From contig JAUYTF010000128.1 in NCBI GenBank assembly GCA_030695285.1, positions 1 through 10,968 of the forward strand: a stretch of 10,968 nt of DNA, written 5' to 3'. Shown here piece by piece: positions 1-6,444 of this stretch (positions are counted from its first letter, which is position 1; the number at the start of each line of letters is the position of its first letter). The translations under genes and the position numbers were made by a program. Under the pieces are notes generated by a model that made no database searches, had not been told where the DNA came from, and saw only the letters and a list, made by a program, of their open reading frames with translations. This DNA comes from Eubacteriales bacterium. GTDB taxonomy: Bacteria; Bacillota; Clostridia; Christensenellales; CAG-138.

Positions 1-1
1 C

Positions 2-337
2 ATCTATTTCTCGGCCTACGTCAATGTTTCGTTCCTCAGCGCGCTTGCCGCTCTGGTCGTCTCCGCGCGGTTCACCTCCGCAAACCCCGCCGCGGGCACC
101 AACTATGAGCTCGACGCCATCGGCTCCTGCTTCATCGGCGGAGCGTCCGCCTACGGCGGCATCGGCAAAGTCAGCGGCGTGGTCGTCGGCGCGGTGCTCA
201 TGGGCGTGCTCAACCTGGGCATGAACATCATCGGCGTGGACTCCAACTTCCAGAAAGTCGTCAAGGGTCTCGTGCTGCTGGTCGCCGTTATCTTCGACGT
301 GGTCAGCAAGCGGCGCGCGGTCAAGTCCTTCGTCTGA
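2..337 (+). CDS. Sugar ABC transporter permease, XylH/GguB type (C-terminal part)
   Basis: The frame is open from the window edge to a TGA at 335-337 and gives the last 111 residues; the start lies outside the window. The protein is an inner-membrane permease of a ribose/xylose-type (CUT2) ABC importer. The visible part carries the conserved family block NYELDAIGSCFIGGAS followed by a Gly-rich turn (YGGIGKVSG), a hydrophobic segment, then the typical ending with NIIGVD, VVKGLVLLVAV and a short basic tail (SKRRAVKSF). Hydrophobic segments near residues 7-22, 60-80 and 91-104 fit membrane helices. Xylose isomerase follows 57 bases downstream, so xylose or a mixed pentose/hexose substrate is likely. 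Family members XylH and the multiple-monosaccharide permease GguB/MmsB are hard to separate from this fragment alone, so I give no symbol. Confidence 0.88.
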   Translation: MYFSAYVNVSFLSALAALVVSARFTSANPAAGTNYELDAIGSCFIGGASAYGGIGKVSGVVVGAVLMGVLNLGMNIIGVDSNFQKVVKGLVLLVAVIFDVVSKRRAVKSFV

Positions 338-352
338 TGCAAGCGCCACATA

Positions 353-370
353 GCATGCGCCTTGCGATGC
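353..370 (+). other. Small hairpin in permease-xylA spacer
   Basis: GCAT pairs with ATGC and CGC with GCG around a CTT loop, with one bulged G. It sits about 9 bases upstream of the xylA ribosome binding site. It could act as an RNA-processing or stability element between the two genes, but it is short and may be chance. Confidence 0.25.
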
Positions 371-394
371 AATCAACCAAAGGAGCAACCCAAC

Positions 395-1711
395 ATGGCA
401 TATTTTGAGCAGATCGGCCCCATCGCCTACGAAGGGCCGAAGAGCAAAAATCCCCTCGCGTTTAAGTATTACAACCCCACGGAGATCATCGCCGGAAAGC
501 AGATGAAGGATCATCTTCGTTTTGCGATGAGTTGGTGGCATACGTTTACCTACCGTGGCAACGATCCCTTCGGCGGCGAAACTATTTACCGTCCTTGGGA
601 TGAAACCGGCGATGATGTCGCCCGCGCAAAGGCGCGCGTATACGCGGCGTTTGAGTTCATGGAAAAAGCGCAGATCGGGTATTTTTGCTTCCATGACGCA
701 GATGTCGCGCCAAGACAGGCCAACCTGCTGGAGACAAACCGCGTGCTCGATGAAATCGTCGCCGTCATTCAGCAGGAGATGGCGCGCACCGGCATCAAAT
801 GCCTATGGGGCACTTCGAATTGCTTCAGCGATGATAAGTTTGTCCACGGTGCGGCAACATCCCCCAACGCAAGCGTGTTTGCCTACGCAGCGGCGCAGAT
901 CAAGAAGGCAATCGAAATCACGCAGCTACTCGGCGGCGAGAACTACGTGTTCTGGGGCGGACGCGAAGGATATGAAACTCTGCTCAACACCGATATGTCT
1001 CTGGAGCTGGACAATCTAGCAAGGCTCCTTCAGATGGCGGTGGATTACGCAAAGAAAATCGGCTTTACGGGACAGTTTCTCATCGAGCCAAAGCCCAAAG
1101 AGCCGACCAAGCATCAATACGATTTTGACACGGCGACGGTGCTCGCATTCCTGTGCAAGTATAACCTTGAGCCGTATTTCAAGATGAACATCGAGGCAAA
1201 CCACGCAACTCTGGCCGCGCATACCTTCCAGCATGAGCTGAATATGGCGCGCATCAATGGCGTGTTCGGCAGCGTGGACGCCAACACCGGCGACCCCGTG
1301 CTCGGCTGGGATACGGATCAGTTCCCCACCAGCGTCTACGACACTACGCTTGCGATGTACGAGGTGCTGCTTGCGGGCGGTTTCACCACCGGCGGGCTGA
1401 ACTTCGACGCAAAAGTGCGCCGCGGCTCTTTCCAGGAGGACGATCTCTTCCTCTCCTACATCGCCGGCATGGATACCTTTGCCAAGGGTTTGCGCGCCGC
1501 GATGAAGCTCGTAGAGGACGGCGTATTCGAGCAGTTCATCACCAAGCGCTACGAGAGCTACAAGGAAGGCATCGGCAAGGACATTGTCGGCGGGCGCGTG
1601 GGGTTCTCGGAACTCGAGGCATACGCCCTGATCCACGGCGCGGCGTCGAACGCATCCGGCCGTCAGGAATATCTCGAGACGTTGTTGAACCAGTACATCC
1701 TAGAAGGCTGA
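395..1711 (+). CDS. xylA: Xylose isomerase
   Basis: Cytoplasmic metal-dependent isomerase converting D-xylose to D-xylulose (438 residues, the usual length of the longer class II enzymes). The start is the ATG at 395, preceded by AAAGGAG at 379-385; an in-frame ATG at 362 has no such site and would add 11 residues foreign to the family. Active-site residues are all visible: H100 and D103 ([10 protein letters not shown]), E231 and K233 ([12 protein letters not shown]), E267 and H270 (NIEANHA), D295 (GSVDANTGD), D306 and D308 (GWDTDQFP) and D338 (NFDAKVRR). The enzyme should be intact. It lies 57 bases after the permease gene, in one operon for pentose uptake and entry into the pentose phosphate pathway. 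No xylulokinase is seen in the window; it may lie upstream or elsewhere. Confidence 0.97.
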   Translation: MAYFEQIGPIAYEGPKSKNPLAFKYYNPTEIIAGKQMKDHLRFAMSWWHTFTYRGNDPFGGETIYRPWDETGDDVARAKARVYAAFEFMEKAQIGYFCFHDADVAPRQANLLETNRVLDEIVAVIQQEMARTGIKCLWGTSNCFSDDKFVHGAATSPNASVFAYAAAQIKKAIEITQLLGGENYVFWGGREGYETLLNTDMSLELDNLARLLQMAVDYAKKIGFTGQFLIEPKPKEPTKHQYDFDTATVLAFLCKYNLEPYFKMNIEANHATLAAHTFQHELNMARINGVFGSVDANTGDPVLGWDTDQFPTSVYDTTLAMYEVLLAGGFTTGGLNFDAKVRRGSFQEDDLFLSYIAGMDTFAKGLRAAMKLVEDGVFEQFITKRYESYKEGIGKDIVGGRVGFSELEAYALIHGAASNASGRQEYLETLLNQYILEG

Positions 1712-1799
1712 TCCTTCCTGCAATCGGCGCAGCTGCTAGCGCGGCTGCACCGCATGTTTTATCCCCTTCGCAAGCGCGCAAAAAAAGCGCAGTTCGCCG

Positions 1800-1853
1800 T
1801 TCGCCTTCCTGACGCACATTCGTGCGGCTGGGGCGAAATCGCGGGGAACCGCG
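1800..1853. other. Two consecutive hairpins
   Basis: First hairpin: TTCGCC (1800-1805) pairs with GGCGAA (1832-1837), enclosing a perfect CGCAC-ATTC-GTGCG stem (1813-1826). Second hairpin: CGCGG-GGAA-CCGCG at 1840-1853, a perfect 5-bp stem whose loop GGAA fits the stable GNRA tetraloop class when read on the + strand. Read on the - strand, the first hairpin lies shortly before seven T (complement of 1780-1786), so it could also serve as a terminator for - strand transcription. Confidence 0.4.
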
Positions 1854-1864
1854 CACGGGGCAGT

Positions 1865-1896
1865 CAAGCGTGATGCTGTCTGATCAGACAGGCTTG
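1865..1896. repeat. 16-bp perfect palindrome inside a longer inverted repeat
   Basis: CTGTCTGATCAGACAG at 1876-1891 equals its own reverse complement. It is flanked by CAAGC (1865-1869) and GCTTG (1892-1896), which also pair, with a 6-base bulge on the left. As DNA it resembles a dimeric-regulator operator; as RNA it would form a hairpin. No promoter is evident beside it. Confidence 0.5.
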
Positions 1897-2005
1897 TCCT
1901 TCCCCGATGCTCTGGCAAACGATGCGCGCAAGCGAAGAACAGGCATGTCAAGGCTGCAAGTCCGCATCTGGGCAGTGCGGGCAGACGCCGCGACAGGCGC
2001 AATCG

Positions 2006-2116
2006 TCATTGTTCTTTTCCTCTCTCCTCGAATTGTCCCGATGGGCAAGGGTTGCAGCGCCTTTTGGATGACGCGGCGCAACAGGCCTTGCACACGGGGC
2101 AATTCCATTTTGTCAT
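2006..2116 (-). CDS. Possible cysteine-rich small protein (36 residues, hypothetical)
   Basis: I do not recognise this. The frame runs from ATG at 2116-2114 to TGA at 2008-2006 on the - strand. It has six cysteines as CPVC, ACC and CNPC (C6, C9, C12, C13, C21, C24), like a tiny zinc- or iron-sulfur-binding knuckle, then a charged tail FEERGKEQ. The same frame is open upstream as far as a stop in the T-rich tract and contains one more CP before the ATG. No Shine-Dalgarno sequence precedes the ATG, which argues against translation. One base past its TGA, the +1 frame continues with another cysteine cluster, CACRGVCPHCP, stopping at 1950-1948. The opposite strand is also cysteine-rich here, so the pattern may be compositional. 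Confidence 0.22.
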   Translation of the reverse strand: MTKWNCPVCKACCAASSKRRCNPCPSGQFEERGKEQ

Positions 2117-2137
2117 GGCAAGCAGGCTGATTCGGAT

Positions 2138-2168
2138 CGGGCAAGTATCCGGATAAGCCCGTTTTTTT
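2138..2168 (+). terminator. Rho-independent terminator
   Basis: CGGGC (2138-2142) pairs with GCCCG (2157-2161), enclosing TAT-CCGG-ATA, and is followed at once by seven T (2162-2168) and a further T-rich stretch. This is the best terminator in the window. It reads the + strand, so it ends either the xyl operon transcript after a roughly 450-base untranslated tail or a separate RNA from the gap, and it insulates lipA. Confidence 0.75.
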
Positions 2169-2212
2169 GTTTATTCTGCCCTGTTATATTTGCTGCGAAC
2201 AGCGCATTTGGC

Positions 2213-2241
2213 TTGATTTTTTGCGATACTTCCGATATTGT
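2213..2241 (+). promoter_or_regulatory. Candidate sigma-A promoter for lipA-lplA
   Basis: TTGATT (2213-2218) and TATTGT (2236-2241) are 17 bases apart, four of six consensus bases in each box. It would start transcription around 2248, about 27 bases before lipA, and it lies just after the upstream terminator. Confidence 0.45.
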
Positions 2242-2274
2242 AAACAGGATCAACCAACGAAACGGAGCAGCACA

Positions 2275-3135
2275 ATGACCACAGCGCGCAAACCCGAATG
2301 GCTCAAACGAAAAATTGACCCTATCGCAGAGGCACAGATGACCGCGCTGCTGCGCTCGCTTTCCCTGCATACGGTTTGTGAAGACGCAAACTGCCCCAAT
2401 CGCAGCGAGTGCTTCAAAAGCAGAACCGCGACTTTTCTGATCCTCGGCGATGTCTGCACGCGCGGCTGCCGCTATTGCGCGGTTGCCAAAGGCGCGCCTT
2501 TGCCGCTCGATGCAGAGGAGCCGCAGCGCATCGCAAGAGCTGCAGAAACACTCGGTCTCAAGCACGTCGTCATCACGAGCGTCACGCGCGACGATCTGCC
2601 GGACGGAGGCGCAATACACTTTGCGCAGACGGTTGAAGCGATCCGTATGCTGTTGCCGGATAGCACCATCGAGGTGCTTATCCCCGATTTCTGCGGTAGT
2701 GAAAGCGCTCTTCAAACCGTGATCGACGCCCGCCCGGATATCATCAACCATAATGTTGAGACGGTGCCCTCGCTCTACCCAACCGTTCGTCCGCAGGCCA
2801 GCTTTGTGCGCTCGCTGGAACTGTTGCGACGGGTAAAGAAAGCGGGGCTGTACAGCAAAACCGGCTTTATGGTCGGCCTTGGCGAAACCATAGACGAGGT
2901 GCTCTCGCTCATGGATGCGCTCGTCTGCGTTGACTGCGACATGCTCACCATCGGCCAATATCTCCAGCCGAGCAGAGATCACCTAGCTATCGCGGCGTTC
3001 ATCACCCCCCAGCAGTTTGACGCATACAGACAAATCGCATTGGAAAAAGGTATCCGATTCGTTGCGAGCGGCCCGCTGGTGCGCAGCTCGTATCACGCCG
3101 CAGAAGGCATGGCGCAGATGGAGGCCGATCTATGA
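2275..3135 (+). CDS. lipA: Lipoyl synthase (radical SAM)
   Basis: Inserts two sulfurs into protein-bound octanoyl chains to form the lipoyl cofactor of 2-oxoacid dehydrogenases or the glycine cleavage H protein. The 286-residue product has both family iron-sulfur sites: the auxiliary cluster C35, C40, C46 (CEDANCPNRSEC) and the radical-SAM CxxxCxxC at C61, C65, C68 (CTRGCRYC). The C-terminal RSSYHA motif (270-275) supplies the serine ligand of the auxiliary cluster. The start is ATG 2275, with ACGGAGC at 2262-2268; the in-frame ATG at 2167 would add 36 residues unlike the family and lies over the T tract of the upstream terminator. It overlaps lplA by ATGA, suggesting translational coupling. 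Confidence 0.97.
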   Translation: MTTARKPEWLKRKIDPIAEAQMTALLRSLSLHTVCEDANCPNRSECFKSRTATFLILGDVCTRGCRYCAVAKGAPLPLDAEEPQRIARAAETLGLKHVVITSVTRDDLPDGGAIHFAQTVEAIRMLLPDSTIEVLIPDFCGSESALQTVIDARPDIINHNVETVPSLYPTVRPQASFVRSLELLRRVKKAGLYSKTGFMVGLGETIDEVLSLMDALVCVDCDMLTIGQYLQPSRDHLAIAAFITPQQFDAYRQIALEKGIRFVASGPLVRSSYHAAEGMAQMEADL

Positions 3136-4148
3136 TTTACTTAGTACCGCCCGATCCGGCAACACTGCCGGATAGCTTCCCCGCATGGAACGAGAACGAC
3201 GCAAAGTTTTTCTTCGCGCTGGAAAAATATGCAATGGACGAGCTCGATATTGCGCCCTCCTACTTCCTTTTCTGGCGCACAGCGCCGACGCTGATGATCG
3301 GCCGCTATCAAAACACGCTCGCCGAGATCAACATGCCTTACGCACGCGCCAACAATGTCTCCATTGTTCGCCGCGTCACCGGCGGCGGTACTATTTATAC
3401 CGATCAGAACGGATGGCAGTTCTCCTTCATCGTTCGTCAGCCCGGTGAACGGCGCATCGAGTTTTCTCAGTTCACCAGCCCGATTCTGGAGGCGCTACGA
3501 TCCCTTGGCGTAGACGCGCAGTTCTCCGGACGGAATGATCTGACCATCGACGGCAAGAAGTTCTCCGGAAACGCCCAGTATGTTCGCAAGAATGTTGTGT
3601 TGCATCACGGATCATTGCTGTTTGATACGGATCTGGAGGCGCTCGTGCGCGCGCTGAACGTGGACGATGAGAAGATCGTTTCCAAGGGCATTCAATCCGT
3701 GCGCCAGCGGGTGACCAACATCGCAGATTACCTGCCGGAGAAGATGTCGAGCCTGATGTTTCGAGATGTGATGCTCTCCTACCTGCTGCGGGATATGGGC
3801 ACCTATACGCTCACAGCGCAGGATGTCCGCCGCGTGCTGGAAATACGCGCCGCAGTATTCGATCGATGGGAATGGAACTTTGGCAACGATCCGGCATACA
3901 ACGTCACCCGCGAGGGCCGATTTGCGGGCGGCAAGCTCACGGCGCGCGTGTTTGTGGAAAACGGCGCAATCAGCGACATCCGGTTTTATGGCGATTTTTT
4001 CGCCAAAGAGGGGTTGGATCAGCTGCAGACCGCACTCATCGGCTGCCGCTATGAGAAAGACGCGGTCTATGCGCTGCTCTCTACGCTAGGCGCACAGGAC
4101 TGTTTTTTTCAGATTACGCTGGATGAGCTGCACAGCTGCATCATCTGA
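3132..4148 (+). CDS. lplA: Lipoate-protein ligase A
   Basis: Activates free lipoate (or octanoate) with ATP and transfers it to the lysine of lipoyl domains, in the cytoplasm. The 338-residue product has the N-terminal ligase fold with RRVTGGGTIY at 80-89 and GRNDLTIDGKKFSGNAQ at 133-149, where K142 or K143 is the likely substrate-binding lysine, then HHGSLLF (158-164). A C-terminal accessory domain of about 90 residues (from WEWNFGNDPAYNV near 246) is present, as in full-length LplA enzymes that carry out both activation and transfer. Its ATG overlaps the TGA of lipA. Paired with lipA it could provide octanoyl-protein as well as scavenged lipoyl-protein; no LipB or LipM-type octanoyltransferase is seen in this window. 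Confidence 0.95.
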   Translation: MIYLVPPDPATLPDSFPAWNENDAKFFFALEKYAMDELDIAPSYFLFWRTAPTLMIGRYQNTLAEINMPYARANNVSIVRRVTGGGTIYTDQNGWQFSFIVRQPGERRIEFSQFTSPILEALRSLGVDAQFSGRNDLTIDGKKFSGNAQYVRKNVVLHHGSLLFDTDLEALVRALNVDDEKIVSKGIQSVRQRVTNIADYLPEKMSSLMFRDVMLSYLLRDMGTYTLTAQDVRRVLEIRAAVFDRWEWNFGNDPAYNVTREGRFAGGKLTARVFVENGAISDIRFYGDFFAKEGLDQLQTALIGCRYEKDAVYALLSTLGAQDCFFQITLDELHSCII

Positions 4149-4178
4149 AAATTGGACCCGTTCGCTGCTATCAGAAAC

Positions 4179-4203
4179 GAGCGCCGCAAAATATGCGGCG
4201 CTC
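4179..4203. terminator. Symmetric hairpin between convergent lplA and psuG
   Basis: GAGCGCCGCA (4179-4188) pairs perfectly with TGCGGCGCTC (4194-4203) around AAATA. It sits 30 bases after the lplA stop and about 20 bases beyond the psuG stop, so it can act on both strands. The T-tracts that follow are poor on either side, so efficiency is uncertain. Confidence 0.6.
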
Positions 4204-4224
4204 GTGTGCGTTTCAGAAACTGCT

Positions 4225-5145
4225 TCAGGAAATCTTGCAGAGTTCCGTTGCGATTCTCGCCGCCACACGCGCGTTGTGGTAGGCCAGCTGCACGTTGGAG
4301 GCAAAGGATACGCCCTTTGTGATCTGTTTGATCTTCGCGAGCAAAAACGGCGTGATCTCCTTGCCGCGCACGCCCTTTTCGTCCGCCTCGGCGAGCGCCG
4401 CGTTGATCACGCGCTCCATCTCGTCAAAATCCAGCGCGTATTCTTCCGGAATCGGGTTCCCGATGAGCACGCCGCCCTCGAGGCCAAGATTCCACTTGGT
4501 CTTGATGATGGCGGCAATCTCCGCTTCATCCTTTGCGGCATAGTCTACGCCAAAACCGCTCTTGCGGCAGTAGAACGCGGGAAAATCGCTCGTGCCGTTG
4601 CCAAGCACGGGCACGCCCATGGTCTCTAGATATTCCAGCGTGCGCCCGATGTCGAGAATCTGCTTTGCGCCCGCGCAAACCACCGCGACAGGCGTCTGCT
4701 TGAGCTCCTGCAGGTCGGCGGAGACGTCCATCGTCACCTCGCCGCCGCGGTGAACGCCGCCGATACCGCCAGTTGCAAACACCTTTACCCCCGCCATCGC
4801 AGCGCAGATCATGGTGGTCGCGACGGTGGTTGCCCCGTTTTTCTGCATCGCGAGATACGTCGCCATGTCTCTGCGGCTGACTTTGCCAACGTTTTCCGCG
4901 CGGCACATGGTCTCCAGTTCTGAGGGGCTTAGTCCGACCTTGATCCGCCCGCCGATCAGCGCGGTCGTCGCAGGAACCGCACCCTCCGCGCGTACAACCT
5001 TCTCTACCTCCGCGGCAAAGCCGACGTTTTCGGGATACGGCATGCCGTGGCTTAAAATCGTACTCTCCAGCGCCACCACGGGCTTGTTTGTATCCAGTGC
5101 CTCCTGAATCTCCGGTAGCACATCCAAATACTGCTTCATTTTCAT
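4225..5145 (-). CDS. psuG: Pseudouridine-5'-phosphate glycosidase
   Basis: Splits the C-glycosidic bond of pseudouridine 5'-phosphate to uracil and ribose 5-phosphate (reversible, metal-dependent, cytoplasmic). The 306-residue product matches the family throughout: [16 protein letters not shown] at 25-40 (E27 probably catalytic), [18 protein letters not shown] at 61-78, [20 protein letters not shown] at 125-144, and [19 protein letters not shown] at 157-175, where K161 is the probable Schiff-base lysine. Start: the first of two close ATGs (5145) is preceded by AAAGGAA at a reasonable distance. It is the second gene of the psuK-psuG unit, 31 bases after psuK, and lies convergent to lplA. Confidence 0.96.
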   Translation of the reverse strand: MKMKQYLDVLPEIQEALDTNKPVVALESTILSHGMPYPENVGFAAEVEKVVRAEGAVPATTALIGGRIKVGLSPSELETMCRAENVGKVSRRDMATYLAMQKNGATTVATTMICAAMAGVKVFATGGIGGVHRGGEVTMDVSADLQELKQTPVAVVCAGAKQILDIGRTLEYLETMGVPVLGNGTSDFPAFYCRKSGFGVDYAAKDEAEIAAIIKTKWNLGLEGGVLIGNPIPEEYALDFDEMERVINAALAEADEKGVRGKEITPFLLAKIKQITKGVSFASNVQLAYHNARVAARIATELCKIS

Positions 5146-5176
5146 ATTGATCGGTTCCTTTCAGGTGTATAGATGC

Positions 5177-6124
5177 TTACAGTCGATATCGATCCCGATT
5201 TTCCCGCACGAGCGCGTCGCTCATGCTTGGGTTGATCGTCGTCATGCTTTGAATCGCGGTGATGCCGGAGGCCAGCGCATAGTCAAGCATCTCCTCCACC
5301 GCCATGCCATCCACAAGCGCATGGGTCAATCCCGCCATAAAGGCATCACCCGCGCCGGTTGCGTTCACCATTTGAGAGACGGGACGCAGCGCGCGAAAGA
5401 GCCGGTTTCCGCTGGCGTCTGCATAATAGCAGCCCTTTTCCCCACGGCTGACTGCGACGCGCTGCACACCGCGATCGAGCAGTGCCTCGCAGGCGCGCTC
5501 TATCTGTGCTTCGGTTTCCGTCGGCAGGCCGGAGAGGATGCTCAGCTCCATCTCATTTGGCTTGATGGCGTAAAATTTCCCCGCGATGGGCTCCATTTGC
5601 CGCGCGTATGCGGTCGAGACTGGGTCGATCAGTACCGGTGTATCGCCCGCAGCCTCAGAAACAAGATGATCCAGCAGCGCAACAGGCAGGCACGCATCGC
5701 ACACGATTGCACTCGCCTTTTGTAGAATCGCGCCGTTCTGATCCAGATACGCGGCCGGCAAATCCTCGATGATGCGCATATCCGACATGCCGAGCAGCAT
5801 ATCCCCGCGCTCGTCGAGAATGGCGATATAGCTGGACGATGCCGCCCCGCGCTTGCGTAGCAGGTGCGCCATATCGATGCCCGCAGCACGGCTCTCGCGT
5901 ACGATCTTCTCGCCGAAGAGATCGTCCCCCACAGCGGAAAAAAGCGCCACCGGAACACCCTGGCGCGCGAGGTTTTCGAGGATATTGCGCGTTACCCCGC
6001 CGACGGATGTCGCCATATAGCCGGGGTTGGAGTCGCGCATCACGATGGCTTTTCGGCTCTGCCCGTGCACATCTACATTGGCAGCGCCAACGCCTGCGAC
6101 GAAAGCATGCTTCCGGTCAATCAT
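5177..6124 (-). CDS. psuK: Pseudouridine kinase, PfkB family
   Basis: Phosphorylates pseudouridine to pseudouridine 5'-phosphate, the substrate of the adjacent PsuG. The 315-residue protein has the PfkB sugar-kinase features: N-terminal VAGVGAANVDVHG (9-21), the glycine motif SVGGVTRNILENLARQG (40-56), DPVSTAY (167-173), KPNEME (188-193), and the ATP-site motif NATGAGDAF (254-262) with D260 as catalytic base. The start ATG at 6124 follows GGGGGA; the frame is open 30 residues further up, but that stretch crosses the promoter region. The family alone would allow another nucleoside or sugar substrate; adjacency to psuG decides for pseudouridine. No dedicated pseudouridine transporter lies beside it. 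Confidence 0.92.
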   Translation of the reverse strand: MIDRKHAFVAGVGAANVDVHGQSRKAIVMRDSNPGYMATSVGGVTRNILENLARQGVPVALFSAVGDDLFGEKIVRESRAAGIDMAHLLRKRGAASSSYIAILDERGDMLLGMSDMRIIEDLPAAYLDQNGAILQKASAIVCDACLPVALLDHLVSEAAGDTPVLIDPVSTAYARQMEPIAGKFYAIKPNEMELSILSGLPTETEAQIERACEALLDRGVQRVAVSRGEKGCYYADASGNRLFRALRPVSQMVNATGAGDAFMAGLTHALVDGMAVEEMLDYALASGITAIQSMTTINPSMSDALVRENRDRYRL

Positions 6125-6205
6125 GTGTTCATCCCCCGCACGTGCAAATTGACGCGCTTGATTTATTCTATCGGCCGGCAGGCCGTGCTTTGTGTCACGC
6201 CAATT

Positions 6206-6234
6206 AGTATACACGTCAGACGAATTTTTTTCAA
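6206..6234 (-). promoter_or_regulatory. Sigma-A promoter of psuK-psuG
   Basis: On the - strand TTGAAA (6234-6229) is followed after 17 bases by TATACT (6211-6206). Each box differs little from consensus, with ideal spacing. Transcription would begin near 6200 and give a leader of about 75 bases before psuK. Confidence 0.8.
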
Positions 6235-6362
6235 GTTCGCCAGCGTGCTCGGGCGCTCTTAGGTGGATGCTGGCTTTCGCGCCTGCTCGTTTTTTCTCGC
6301 GTGAAAAACGTAACCATCGCGTCAGAACCTTGTAAAATTCCTATCCGCTCTGCGCAAAGCGA

Positions 6363-6391
6363 TTGCGTTTCTGATCCCTGTCGTTTAGAAT
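6363..6391 (+). promoter_or_regulatory. Candidate promoter of the HAD phosphatase gene
   Basis: TTGCGT (6363-6368) and TAGAAT (6386-6391) are 17 bases apart. A 10-base perfect palindrome, CGCAATTGCG (6395-6404), lies at the expected start of transcription and might be an operator. Confidence 0.5.
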
Positions 6392-6402
6392 AGACGCAAT
6401 TG

Positions 6403-6423
6403 CGCCGCTGCTTTTCGGCGGCG
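6403..6423 (+). other. Leader hairpin before the HAD gene
   Basis: CGCCGC (6403-6408) pairs with GCGGCG (6418-6423) around a 9-base T-rich loop. It ends 11 bases before the AGGAGG site at 6435-6440, so it could influence translation or transcript stability. It overlaps the right arm of the CGCAATTGCG palindrome. Confidence 0.35.
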
Positions 6424-6444
6424 AAACGAACGCTAGGAGGCTAT

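Larger units (their letters stand above)
1712..2274. other. 563-base gap without a confident gene; structured and cysteine-codon rich
   Basis: No frame here has a family match I can recognise together with a good start site. What is visible: a tandem 7-base repeat GTTCGCC at 1792-1805; a run of seven A at 1780-1786; three successive hairpins between 1800 and 1896; a 16-base perfect palindrome at 1876-1891; short cysteine-rich frames on both strands between about 1907 and 2116; a clear + strand terminator at 2138-2168; and a candidate lipA promoter at 2213-2241. The gap may be a long 3-prime untranslated region of the xyl operon, an independent small RNA, or a decayed or unrecognised small gene. 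Confidence 0.6.

Noticed and set aside
1016..1636. Open frame of about 206 codons on the - strand inside xylA
   Set aside because: xylA is complete with every catalytic residue; the antisense frame has no ribosome site and no recognisable domain.
1840..1853. T-box-like ACCGCG motif in the xylA-lipA gap
   Set aside because: The bases are explained by a simple 5-bp hairpin; no specifier stem, no adjacent antiterminator/terminator pair and no amino-acid gene downstream.
2113..2982. Long open frame on the - strand (about 289 codons) opposite lipA
   Set aside because: It lies wholly across the lipA coding strand and terminator, has no family-like motifs, and its composition is what a complement of a GC-biased gene gives.
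4123..4629. Open frame of about 168 codons on the + strand opposite psuG
   Set aside because: It starts within the end of lplA, crosses the terminator hairpin and is a complement of psuG.
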